Assembly: GCF_019175385.1 (NCBI RefSeq)
Contig: NC_083342.1
Coordinates: forward strand, 121,644,376-121,708,375
Reading direction: 5' to 3'
DNA from: Lycium barbarum
Lineage: Eukaryota > Streptophyta > Magnoliopsida > Solanales > Solanaceae
DNA: 64,000 nt
Part shown: positions 29,135 through 40,092 of the stretch, piece by piece
Numbering within the stretch: position 1 is the stretch's first letter
How the letters are laid out: each line of letters opens with the position of its first letter
Made by a program: the position numbers and the translations under genes
The notes under the pieces: model-generated
The model's input: only the letters and a program-made list of their open reading frames with translations
Databases searched by the model: none
What the model was told of the DNA's origin: nothing

Positions 29135-30863
29135 ATGTGTCCTCTTCTGAGGGCTTTAATCAATGTGAAATTTTATACTTTAGCTTTGCTACTTTACAGC
29201 TTCCTTGTGCATTGTTCTTTTTTGTTTTTCCGCACGAAAGATGGAAATCTTAATTTAATGAAGAGATCAGTGGCTCAAGTGATTGTTTCATATTTATGTT
29301 CTTGAGATAGGATCAATATTTCCATGATAGGAGGGTGCATTATCCTTAAAGTGAATGCATGATAAGAGGCCATTCTGCCTATTTTTTCTCTGATTTTGAG
29401 TTTGATATTGATAGGTGATGTGTCAGTATTAGTAGCATGTTGTGGGTTTGAGCTCAAACTCAGCTCTAATTGCCTCTCTTTTCCTCTGCCGAAACCCCGC
29501 TGTTAGAGGTAAATTTTTTGGAACAGAACCATTTCTATTGGGAAAAAAAGACGCATTTCTAGATCAATGGATGATCTGAACCGACACCTCTAGGTTTACA
29601 TTCTTATTTTACGGTATATATTAGGGAAAACTACATTATATATAGAGAGTTACCAATTTTCTTTCGCTACAAGTCTTTCTAAGTGTTTATTGCAAATACA
29701 TGATTATGATACTGTTTATGTTACCTATTTACGGCAAATACATGATCACAATGGTAGAAATGTTGATTCATGCGCTATAAATCCTATTTAATGTCATATA
29801 ATGCCAGTGGGTTAAAGAATGGTGACATGAAGAAAAGCCAGACAGGTGGTCCTACTAGGAACAGCCGTCCACTTCGCTCGCCGGCGAATGTCTGACAAAG
29901 TAACGTGCACCCACCCCCACCCACCCCAAATCTAATCTGCTATTTCACTGAATCTTCTGAAAAGAGAAGCAGACAATGACTTTTGTTGAAAAGCCTCCAT
30001 TTACATTTTACCCCCTCCTAGTTGTTTCTAAAAATAATTATCTTAAATTATTTATCATTTTAGAAGTTCAAATCACATTAAGTTATTTTTTTCAATTTTA
30101 TCCCTTCGTAGATTAATGGAGATGACATAGTGTAAAACAGCTAATAGAAAGAGATTACAATTTAAATATAAATAAGAGTAAAGTAATTTTTTAAGGAGCA
30201 TGTAAAATAAAAAAGCGACGGATGATTTGAGACGAAGGAGTACCATTGTACATCTCCTTTTCCTTCATCTTCTTTTATTTATAGGGTGTGCTTTTTTTCT
30301 TTTTCTCGCTGAGATTGAGCCAATCTTCTCATATCGCAGAAGGACATGGTAGGATAATTGAGATCATTTTATTCTTAAGAATAATTTTAAGTTCGAGCTG
30401 TAGAAATAGAAACATTTTTGGTAAACATGGCTTTAACCCCGCTTTAACCCCTTAATAAGTCTACCAATGTGCCAGTTAGCTAAAAGAAAATCACTCGTCT
30501 AATTGTAATGATTTGTAATTATCGTCCATGTATTATGCCTGGCCAGGTGAAATGTATATACATTAAAAGAATTAAGATTCTCAAAAATTCTTTGGACCAA
30601 GTATTTCCTATTTGAATGCCATGAAATTCTATCTTGTCCTAATCAAATACAGAATACGATGTATTCTTGATTGATAGTGACTAATTAGGGATGAGTCATC
30701 TCGTTTATCTCTTGTCCACTTAGCATAAATCCACCAAGTAGATGAAGTATATATTGACACAACATACTGTTTAACCACCCTCACCCCCACCGCCCAAGTC
30801 CAAGGAACTCCTCTCTTAATGCCATTTCATTTTCTTAACATGTCATGCATTTCTTCTCTCTTT

Positions 30864-30894
<31 letters not shown>

Positions 30895-31379
30895 TTATGA
30901 CCATTTTGTATTCAAAACGCGATTGTACAATTATTCTAGATTTTGTGTTGCGTAGAATTCTTTAAGGAAAAAAATGCTTTTTAACATTTTGTATCGTGTA
31001 GAATTCATTAAGGAAAAAACGCTTTGTAACGGAGGTTTTTTCCTTCATTTTCAGCATTTAAATTCGAACATTTTGATTTAGAGATTTCATCCATCCTATC
31101 ATACATCTTAATGAATTTATATAATTCTATGTAATTTTTTCTCTAACGTGTACTTGATAATTAAAGAAAAATGGAGTGTGGAGACCCCCGGATATATAAA
31201 GGGGATGCAAAGAATTTGTTGATAAATAATCACGAGATAAATAACAATTGTAGAGGAGATTTATTTTGTAATTATTCTCTAGAGATGGTGATTTTTATAT
31301 CGGAAATACCTTATAATAATTCCTAAATTAACGAATTATTAATGTAAGTTGAACCTAGAAGATCAACATCGAAGCTCAC
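29135..31379. other. TRM 3' UTR and intergenic spacer
   Basis: No gene is seen. 'taatttaatg' near 29253 may lie at the 3' end of the TRM transcript. A degenerate Stowaway-like MITE lies at about 30016-30243 and a (TTTA)n microsatellite at 30860-30898. The rest is AT-rich with no recognisable unit. It ends at the target site of a Harbinger-like element. Confidence 0.5.
30016..30243. mobile_element. Degenerate Stowaway-like MITE
   Basis: The left end 'ctcctagttgtttct' and the right end 'gatttgagacgaaggagta' approximate the inverted CTCCnTCnGTcnCA ends of plant Stowaway/Mariner MITEs. The interior 'agttaattat...tttaagtcaaatg'-type words are partly preserved. Several mismatches make the limits uncertain. 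Confidence 0.4.
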
Positions 31380-31382
31380 TTA

Positions 31383-32475
31383 GGGCATCTCCAACCCATT
31401 GCACCATTTTTTGCACCAAAATGGTGCAAATTAACTCCAACCCATTGCACCATTTTTTGCACCAAAAAAGAATATTTCTTTTATATTCTTCTCTCTTTTA
31501 TATTATATTATTTTCTTTTACTAAAATTTTATTTTTAATTTCATAAAAAAATCCTTTTTTTTTCTTTTTTACATATCCATCGCATGTAATTCATAATTCT
31601 TTGTTATATAATCATTTAATATAAAATTAAAAGAATTTAAAGAAGAAAATAAAATTTTATTGTCGAATTTAGATTCTATTGGTGATCCAAATATTCGTAA
31701 ATTTATTCGACAAGAACAAAAACGAATAACGGATAAAAGAAGTCAACAATTTCAATAGCCACAACCACAACAATCCTCTGCCTCATACACTCAATACTTT
31801 AATGATATTGGTAGTTCTGGAAACGACCTACCAGAGTACTAAATTATTGTTATAATTTTCTAAATTATTATGTTTTTTACTGTATTTTCAATTTTAATGT
31901 ATTGAACATTGTTATGTTATTGATCATTGTGTTGTTATTGAACATTGTGTTATATATTCGAAATTGTAATGTTATTGAACATTGTGTTATTTATTAACAA
32001 CATATTATATTTTATATTTGCACTTTTCATTTTTGTGATGGTTATATTTTTTAATACAATTATAACTTATAATAAAATTAACTTACAACTTTATATAAAA
32101 TAATATATACGAAAATTAATTTATAAAACTTACACTCCAAAATTAAGATGTATAATTAATATTATAAGATATTACATAAAAAATAATTAGGTATATTAGG
32201 AATCTAAAATTATAAATTAAAATTTATAATATGTTAAATTAAAAGTGTTATATAATAAAAAAAATATATTAATGAATAGTAATGGTGTAGATGAATAGGT
32301 ATGTTAGGAATCTAAATGTAAAAATTAAAATTTATAATATGTTAAATTAAAAGTGTTATATAATAAAAAAAAATTATTAATAAATAGTAATGGTGCAAAG
32401 TTGGAGCTCCAAAATATTATTTTTTGCACTAAAATAATATTTAATGTAAAAAATGGTGTAAGATTGGAGATGGCA
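31383..32475. mobile_element. PIF/Harbinger-like non-autonomous element
   Basis: Inverted ends GGGCATCTCCAA and TTGGAGATGGCA are flanked by the 3-bp target duplication TTA (31380-31382 and 32476-32478), the preference of PIF/Harbinger transposons. The left side repeats 'ccaacccattgcaccatttt' twice. The interior retains a short relic of a NAM-associated/Myb-like ORF (31639-31758) and, at about 32193-32395, a tandem pair with a period near 108 bp. No transposase is left. Confidence 0.75.
31639..31758 (+). pseudogene. Relic of Harbinger accessory (NAM-associated/Myb-like) gene
   Basis: One frame reads KEENKILLSNLDSIGDPN and then RKFIRQEQKRITDKRSQQ before a TAG stop at 31756-31758. This resembles the C-terminal end of the plant 'NAM-associated' proteins encoded by PIF/Harbinger elements ('...DPxxRxYIRxEQxRIL'). 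Only about 40 residues remain. A further Ser/Gln-rich stretch follows past the stop ('SSASYTQYFNDIGSS'), ending at another stop near 31841. Confidence 0.6.
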
Positions 32476-33072
32476 TTAAGTCAATTAATTCAAGCATCGA
32501 CAAACCTACTTTGGATCCTTCTATATTGAAGATTTCTTTTTGTTTTTGTCGAATTGCATTGGCGCATTGGCAAATGGCAGGCTTCTTCTTTCTAATCAAG
32601 CTACAGCTAGTATTTTGGTAATTTAAAACCTGACTGACTAGCTAGATTTTAGAACCCGAAACAGCTATAGACTAAACGTGTTAACCGGTTTGAACCGGAT
32701 CGGATCGGTAACCGGTTAATAAATCGGCCGATTTTCGGTTAAAAAATCGAAATCGATCATCGGTTTTGGTTTACCGGTTAAAAATCCGAAACCGGAACCG
32801 GTCCGGTTCAAACACGTCCAAACCCTTTTTTTTTTTTGTATAGTATATATATATTATAATATTTATTAATATATTGTAGGTATATTTACATATGTTATAT
32901 AAGTTTATAAGTAAAGTTTATATATTTACTGACTAACAGGCTAACAGCAAGTCAGCAATGCAACATATATATATATATATATATATATTAAGTTATATGC
33001 TTAAGTTATACTACATATACCTAAAATATAGTAAGAATATACTTATATATATCAATATACTTAGGTTATATA

Positions 33073-33114
<42 letters not shown>

Positions 33115-33439
33115 CTACTATATATAAGGGCAAACTTAGGAACTTTTGTAGTCCTCACAAGAATTTCCAATTTTTTTTTAAACTTTTTAATTAATTACTT
33201 TTAGGTCCTAATCTTATTTATTTAAGTCAATTTTTATTTTTTTTGTTTTTTGTTTTTAAGGTCTACTTTTCAAAAGCTATCAAACCTCCTACCTCATTTT
33301 TCATGTTCTTTGATTTTCTGTTTGGTGCTCGATATCCGCATTTGAGCCCAATTAATCCAGATAATTCGCATCGTATCGCGCCCATTCGGGGGAAGCGCTC
33401 CCTCCAAAGATTTTTTCCATATCCATGTTCGAACCCCTA

Positions 33440-33600
33440 ATCCCTAATTAAGGGAGGAGCAGCTCCATCCGCTGCACAAGTTAAATTATGTATTTGTCTT
33501 AAAAGTTCATTAACTATGTATAGATTATTTATTTAGAACTAAATAACTTCAGAAAATTAGGATACATAACTTATAAATGTCAAATTCTGGCTCCGCATTT
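33440..33600. repeat. MITE-like copy nested in the hAT element
   Basis: The stretch 'gggaggagcagctccatccg' through 'aactaaataacttcagaa' to 'attctggctccgca' has the order of words seen in the 48953-49133 repeat. It lies within the non-coding part of the hAT transposon, so it probably arrived after that element. Confidence 0.45.
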
Positions 33601-33715
33601 GATTTGAAGTAAATATTTCATCAAAATGGAAGTTAAAATATTAAAGGAATTGAATGAAAGTTTTGCTTTCATATATTGAAAATATACTTATATGAAATTT
33701 AATTATTACTAACGT

Positions 33716-33768
33716 AATTACCCACTGGTGGGACTACAATGGGTATATGGTTGTTGTTGTTGTTGTAC
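33716..33768 (+). mobile_element. SINE tail fragment nested in the hAT element
   Basis: 'ttacccactggtgggactac' followed by 'aatgggtatatggttg' and a (TTG)n tract is the 3' end of an Au-type plant SINE as I remember it. The body is absent. Confidence 0.5.
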
Positions 33769-33875
33769 ACTTATACTAATACAAATTTTATTTCTTTAAT
33801 TAAAATATCTACTTTTATATCTTGAGTTTGGGCCCGAGCTTACCACGAGCCTCACATAACTAGTGTATCTATATC

Positions 33876-33936
<61 letters not shown>

Positions 33937-34018
33937 AAGTATACTATATATACTTATAACTTATATATTATAACTTAAATTATTTATAGCTTAATTTTTT
34001 TCTAAGTTTATAAATTCG

Positions 34019-34050
<32 letters not shown>

Positions 34051-34134
34051 GTTATATGCTTAAGTTATACTACATATACCTAAAATATAGTAAGAATATA
34101 CTTATTATATCAATATACTTAGGTTATATAACTT

Positions 34135-34187
<53 letters not shown>

Positions 34188-34507
34188 CGCGTGTGTGTGT
34201 GTGTTTAAGTTATATGTATACTATATATTATAAGTATATTCTTAGTATATTTTAGTTATTTTTCAAGTATATAACTTTCTAGTTTTTAATTTAAGTAGAT
34301 GTATATTATAAGTATATTTTATGTATATTTCTAATTTAATATAAGTAAAAATATGAACACAAGTAAATAGAAAAAAGTTCAATGAGCCATATATTTTATT
34401 CATTCTTGGATAACATTTATTTGCAAGTTGTAGTTTTTTTTAACTTGCAAATAATACATGAGTTGCAAAGAAATAGTAGAATAATAAAATCACCAATTCT
34501 CAATCAT

Positions 34508-36747
34508 TTAGTTAATTTCCCTCATATCATATTCGGCCATAGAGATATCTTCAAAGTCTTCCATTTGGTTTGGTCTACTTGCTATCAAATCTTCAATCTC
34601 TTCCTCTTCGTCTTCCTCCGCTTCTAAGTTTTGGTTGCGTCGCTCCGATCTAATCCAATCGCGAATGCACACTAGTACTTGTAAGCTAAAGCCGGATAAT
34701 GAGTGTCTATGGTCTCCAATTTGTTGTCTTCCTTGGCTAAATGCGCTCTCCGAAGCCACGGTTGATACTTAAACCGTAAGGATATCTCGAGCCATTCTTG
34801 AGAGTATCGGATGACTTGCCTTGTATTTCTTCCACCATGCTAAGATGTCCAACTCATCTAGTTCCTTGATATCCACATTTGGCTGCATCAAATAAAAGTG
34901 ATATTCATCAAAGCTTGCACTACAAGAAGGAGTTGGATGTGAATGTAAACCTTTTAAACCCGACAAACCCTTTTTGCTACTTTGAGAAGTAGTAGGGCGT
35001 GGAGCAACGGGTGTAGCATGTTCTTCCAAATTAGAATAATGAGTAAAAAGTTTTCTAAACTCGTCATCAATAGCGAGTTCGTCTTCAGCTAAAGATGGTT
35101 GAACTCCCTCTTCAATTTCAAAAAATGTATAAATTTGATCAACCAATACTTTAGTATAAGACACTTTTAAACAAGGATTTAAAAGAGAACCCAATATAAA
35201 TAAAGTTGGGATGGAAAAAAAATACTTCTTAAATTTTGTTGTCATATCAAAATTAGCCGCTTGATAACCGGATTTATATTTATACTCTTGTAAAACTCTA
35301 GCTATTTCCGCTAAGTAGGCTAAAATTTCGGTTACCGTGGGATAGAATTGTTTAGAAAAAGCAAGAGTTGCAGTATAAAAAATTTCTAAGAGTTCAACAC
35401 ATTCCTTAACATCTTCCCAATCCGTAAAATTTAACCAATCATCACTATTAATATTATATTTGTTGTGAACTTGTTGTATAGGAATCCTATACTCATATGC
35501 TTGTTGTAGCATAAGTGTAGTTCCACTTAGTCTCAATTTCTACTTGAATTTTCCTAGGTCTAAGGTTATTTTCCACACAAGCATTCTTAAAATTTCTAAT
35601 TCTTCCCCTATTAGCATTACAAAAAAGAAACGCAACCGCATCTCTAACTTTTTTAATAGAATCGTCAAAACGCACAACACCATCTTTAACAATTAAGTTT
35701 AAAATGTGACAACTACATCTTACATGAAAAATATTTTTTAGCGGAGGGTTTAATTCTCTTTTTAAAAGATCAATCGCCTTTGTATTATTAGAAGCATTAT
35801 CTAAAGTAATACAAAGTGTTTTTCTATAAATGTTACAAAATCTCATAATAGTAGACATTGAATCCGTTAAAAAATTTCCATCGTGACGACCTTTTCCTTC
35901 ATCATATAAAAAAGCTATAATTCTTTTTTGCATAACCCAATTGTCATCAACCCAATGACATGTAATAGCAAAAAAAATCTAACTTGTTAAGACTAAGACC
36001 CAAATCAGCGGTAAGAGAAACATTACAATTTAAAGAATTAAATACATGGCGCAAATAAAATCTATATTTTTTATACAAATCTATAACATCCTCTCTACAA
36101 GTACTTCTAGGAATACCCTCAAATAACAGATTATAACAACGTTGAATGTAAGTAACAAACTCCAAACCCGAAGGAAAGGAAAATGGTAAACAATCATAAG
36201 CTACCATTTTAGCTATTTCTACACGCTCTTTTTTCTTGTCATACTTAAAATTTTTACCGGTTCGTGGGTCTATCGTCATTTGAATACCCCCCACATTTGA
36301 AACCGTTTGCTCTCCCCAAACATCCATATATTTCTTTCTCATATGAGCATTTAGTGTACCCGTTCCACCATCCTTACTAGTTTCTTGCTTAAAAGTAAAT
36401 ACTTGTCCACATAGGGTACATTTAGTTGTTTGGCTTTTCCTATCCTTAGTCATAAATTTCCAAATTTTAGTGATTGGCTTACGAGTTTTAGGCGGTTTGT
36501 CTTGTGTATGTGATTGTGCAGGACATGTATCTCCTATGGGATTTTCGGGGGCTTGTGTTTCATCATCATCATCAATTTCATTAAAAGTGTCGGTATAATG
36601 TTGTTGCATTGCCTCATGACCTAAAAGTGGATTATTTCCACCAACATCAATACCTAAATTAGGTGTTTTTTCCACAAATGTTTCCTCATTAAGCCCACGC
36701 CTAACAATACCACTACTACCGGCACCACGTCTAAATCTCTTCGCCAT
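34508..36747 (-). pseudogene. hAT transposase (BED zinc finger, hAT-C), inactivated
   Basis: Reading on the minus strand, 36747-35947 gives the N-terminal part with a BED-finger-like motif (KIWKFMTKD, then CTLCG and LNAHMRKKY). 35933-35493 gives the catalytic core ('LTDSMSTIMRFCNIYRK', 'ITLDNASNN', 'RCSCHILNLIVKDG'). 35536-34769 gives 'YLAEIARVLQEY...' and 'LDILAWWKKYKASHPILSRM'. 34759-34508 gives the hAT-C dimerisation tail ('ASESAFSQGRQQ'). Three lesions separate them: an extra T in an 8-T run (35970-35977), a small indel near 35515 after 'ETKWNYT', and an in-frame TAA at 34769-34771 just before the hAT-C end. The order and motifs fit the plant RICESLEEPER/zinc-finger-BED group. The usual length would be about 700 residues. 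Confidence 0.9.
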
Positions 36748-37177
36748 TATTAAATATAATTAATTTAAATCACAATAAAATAAATCACAAGAAAATAAAT
36801 TGCAACAAATGAAATTGCTAGAATTAAATTGCGAAAAATAAGATAGAGTTGGAACGAAGGTACCAAATTGCCGGACTAATTTCCAACAAAGTGAAGGCGG
36901 CTAGAATTGCAAATCCACCAAAGCTACTTCGGATTGTTGCAAAATCACCAACTCCACCAACAATATTATAATTGCAAAATTAATAATTGAAACTATAATA
37001 AGACTTTATAATATTTATTTGAGAGAAATTTAAAGTGGTTAATTGTTGCAAAGTAACTATAATTGAGAGATTGAGATTTGAGAGAAAGAGAAGAGTGAAT
37101 TGGTGTGGACTAAAATGGAAATGAAGAGGGGTTTATATAGGGGTGGGAGATGGGTTAAAGTGTTAAAAAAAAAGTTT

Positions 37178-37197
37178 GGGGGGGGGGGGGGGGGGGG
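37178..37197. repeat. Poly-G tract near the hAT left end
   Basis: A run of 20 G lies in the leader side of the transposase gene, within the subterminal zone. Homopolymer length is likely uncertain. Confidence 0.9.
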
Positions 37198-37585
37198 ATA
37201 GGTTTGGGACCGTTTGGCAACGGCCATTTTTGCAAATGGACCGTTGCCCAACGGTCCATTGGGCTGCCCCAACGGCTACAATTAAAATAAATAAATTAAT
37301 TAATTCCACCGGTTTTACCAGTTTAACCGGTCCGGGTCCGGTTCCAGTTCCAAAAAAATTGAAACCGGACCGGTATATAGTAAACGGTTAACCGGTTCCG
37401 ATTTTACCGGTCCGGTTAGCGGTTTGAATCGGTTTACCCGAACCGGTTGACGGGTTTACTATAGACCAACATGTTATGTATGTAGACCTGGAAGTAAAAT
37501 ATATTAAAACCACTTCATTTGATGGGATGGTTGTTTATCAATACTAAGATTAATCGCATGAAGTTTTAATTTAGTGTAGCACTTA

Positions 37586-37720
37586 CAGTGGCGGACGCAG
37601 CAACTTACACAATAAGTTCATTCAAATCTAATAGTATTATTTTTAACGCAATATATAAATATATATGTGAAAATTTACAAAATTTTTAATAAGTAGTAGA
37701 TCTGAAATCCGTAACTTAAA
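37586..37720. repeat. MITE-like dispersed repeat
   Basis: It starts 'gtggcggacgcagcaactta' and runs through 'ataagttcattcaaatc' to 'agatctgaaatccgtaactt'. The layout follows the 17389, 33440 and 48953 copies. Ends are approximate. Confidence 0.4.
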
Positions 37721-38047
37721 AAAAAAATGAATTTTACACTAAAAGCTTTGAAAGTCAAACTACTCAAATTTAAATCTTGGATTAATGCAAAATGATTTTG
37801 TAGATACTCAAAAAGATCAAAGCATATATACCACCTCAAATGTAAGCTATATTGTGTGCAAGTTTCAACAATAGCGTGTGAGGGGTTTGTTGGAGTAGTA
37901 CAAAATGTGACATGAAGAACACTTGCAGCACATGCAAATAGATCTCTCATTAATTAGTTTAAAGAACCAGCGGAGAAGGAGAAGCATGATGAGAATTGTT
38001 AATAGTTAAGACACTCTCTCTCCATACTTTGCCAAACACCTCATGTG

Positions 38048-38141
38048 CCTTTTTATTGTTCATTTGCTTATGGGAACTATATTACTTAAATCAACCTTTT
38101 TATTGTTCATTTGCTTATGGGAACTATATTACTTAAATCAA
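38048..38141 (+). repeat. Perfect 47-bp tandem duplication
   Basis: The unit beginning 'cctttttattgttcatttgc' and ending 'acttaaatcaa' occurs twice head to tail (38048-38094 and 38095-38141) with no mismatch. This indicates a recent slippage or repair event. Confidence 0.95.
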
Positions 38142-39994
38142 TTTTCACACTCTTAATTAATACCACATGCTCCATCCTTTCATGCTTTTACTCTTCTTTT
38201 TTTTTTTTTTTTTTTCTTTGTCCAATTCTTTTCGGTTTATTTGACAACCGTCCAATATCCGTTACGTTCAACCCAATTTCGGAAGGAGTATTTTTTGGAA
38301 AAGGCAAAGCATGATAAGGCATTTCAACTATAAATCGGACCGGCCTTTTAACCTGGAGGTACACGAAGTGCAAGCCTCACTATTTTTTCAAAAAAAATAA
38401 TAATCAAAAAGTAGAATAAATCTTATCAAACCAGGAGTGGACATACATTATCATCATCTGCAGGAAAATAAAGAAATTTAAGAGTTTTTTTTTCTATAAA
38501 TATTCAAAAGAAAAAGGTACTATAAAAATAATTTACTAGATTTAACTAAGTACTTGAACAAATTAATTGAGAATAAAATATTTTGGATGGTGGACATTAA
38601 GTGCATATATGGCTATGTTATGGCATACGAACTACAAAGCGAATAACTCAATGCGTGAAACATGCACAAGGCGACTATCTTAACTATACAGCCGTAGCCC
38701 ATGGGACTTATTTAGAATTGATTTTCAGCCTGCCCGACACCAAGACGAGTCCTGACTCTTGACTCTTGACTCTTGACGCAGAGTTACAACTTTATTATTT
38801 ACAAATTACAACATTAACTTGCTCTTTGCCATACAAAAAAAATAAAAATTAGTGTGATATTTACAAATAATAAATATATGAATAGATATTGATAAGTATT
38901 ATTGGGTTGTAATGTGATAGAAGGATGCTTCCCAAAGTAGAAGGTATCTAAGTTTTATAGAGCAAGATCAGCAGTGTTGTTATATATGATAATGAATGCT
39001 GAGCCACTAAGGTCCAATATAATCACAAGATAAGTGTCGTAGAGATGTAAAATACTAAGACGTATGTGCGGTCTTGCAAAAATATATTAAAAAAAGAATG
39101 ATCATATTCGCCCGAAGGTGCAAGTAGCAGACATTGATGAAGATAATGAGAGACGTTGGCTTGAGATGATTTTATCATGCCCTGCAAGTGCATCGACCTA
39201 CAATGCACCAGTCCGGCAGGTGTGAAACTATGGTGAATGAAGGTGTTAGAGAATGAGGTAAACATACCAATTATTTTCAGGTCACGCTTTTCTATTAAAA
39301 TAGCAGATTATGGAGTATAAGAATATGAAAATTGAATCCATATTTATTATATGGAAGATTCATATCGATGCTATTAAATTGTAAGTGTTTGCTAATTTTG
39401 GAACATATCAAGAAAAATATGAAGATATTATTTACAAAAGAATATATTAAAAATTATTATAACTAAATTTTGTCAAGAAGTGATTGGCTGTGACCATCCT
39501 CTTCACCAAGCTGTGATAGGAAAGCTGAGAAGGGGTTCTGTATATTCTGTAACGTGTTCAGATTAATCTTATGCAGATTAATTAACAGATTTAATAATAG
39601 AATTACTGTTGACAGTTTATAGAATATTGTTTATCAATGATTAATTATTAATTACACTAAACTTATAGCCTCGTATTGGCTGCCCTATAGTCAGAATCCT
39701 ATGCAAGGCCATTGTTCACCTCCTTCTCGAGTGTATGTCTATCCCCTCATTCAAGGGCTTGTTTGCATAATCAATTGAAAATAAAAATTATAAGGAGAGG
39801 TGAAAATCCTCCCAACAATTTATTCAAATCATATTTTACCTCTCTCAAGCTTTTTGCTTAGTAGTTTAGTTAAAAATTGATCGGTGTCTTTTTTTACGAA
39901 TTTTAATAGACAATGAAAACAACGTGAAGTGATTCTAATTACTTGGAGTTAATCATGAACAAATTTTGTGTCTCGATACTTTATTTTTCTATTT

Positions 39995-40092
39995 CAACAA
40001 TAACAACATATTCAGTATAATTCCATAAGTGAAGTTTGGGAAGGGTAGTATGTACGCGGACTTTACATCTACCTTGGAAAGATAGAGAGACT
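39995..40092 (-). mobile_element. SINE copy, minus strand
   Basis: Words 'caacaataacaacatattca', 'agtgaagtttgggaagggta' and 'tacgcggactttacatctac' form the reverse of a common Solanaceae SINE 3' region with a (TTG)n-type tail. The copy is diverged. Its 5' end is not clear. Confidence 0.6.

Larger units (their letters stand above)
32989..34131 (+). repeat. 85-bp direct duplication between (AT)n tracts, with (GT)n
   Basis: A unit starting 'taagttatatgcttaagtta' and containing 'aatatagtaagaatatactt' occurs at 32989-33073 and again at 34048-34131, almost identical. Each copy is bordered by (AT)n. Between and beyond them lie a (GT)n tract (33896-33935) and compound AC/AT/GT arrays (34135-34204). 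The pattern suggests duplication through microsatellite mispairing or template switching. Confidence 0.75.
32673..37458 (-). mobile_element. hAT transposon, 4.8 kb, with inactivated transposase
   Basis: Inverted ends TAAACGTGTTAACCGGTT and AACCGGTTGACGGGTTTA are flanked by a perfect 8-bp duplication CTATAGAC (32665-32672 and 37459-37466). Both subterminal zones are dense in 'aaccggt'/'accggtt' words, as expected for transposase binding sites. A BED-finger hAT transposase relic occupies 34508-36747 on the minus strand. The 32.8-34.4 kb side is loaded with (AT)n and (GT)n microsatellites and secondary insertions. The element is a once-autonomous copy in which the ends are preserved but the gene is broken. 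Confidence 0.93.

Noticed and set aside
28643..29163. Two minus-strand ORFs of 128 and 131 codons
   Set aside because: Both are antisense to the last TRM exon, which has a clear DUF4378 reading on the plus strand.
32958..33194. 78-codon plus-strand ORF rich in Tyr and Ile
   Set aside because: It is the translation of AT microsatellites inside the hAT element.
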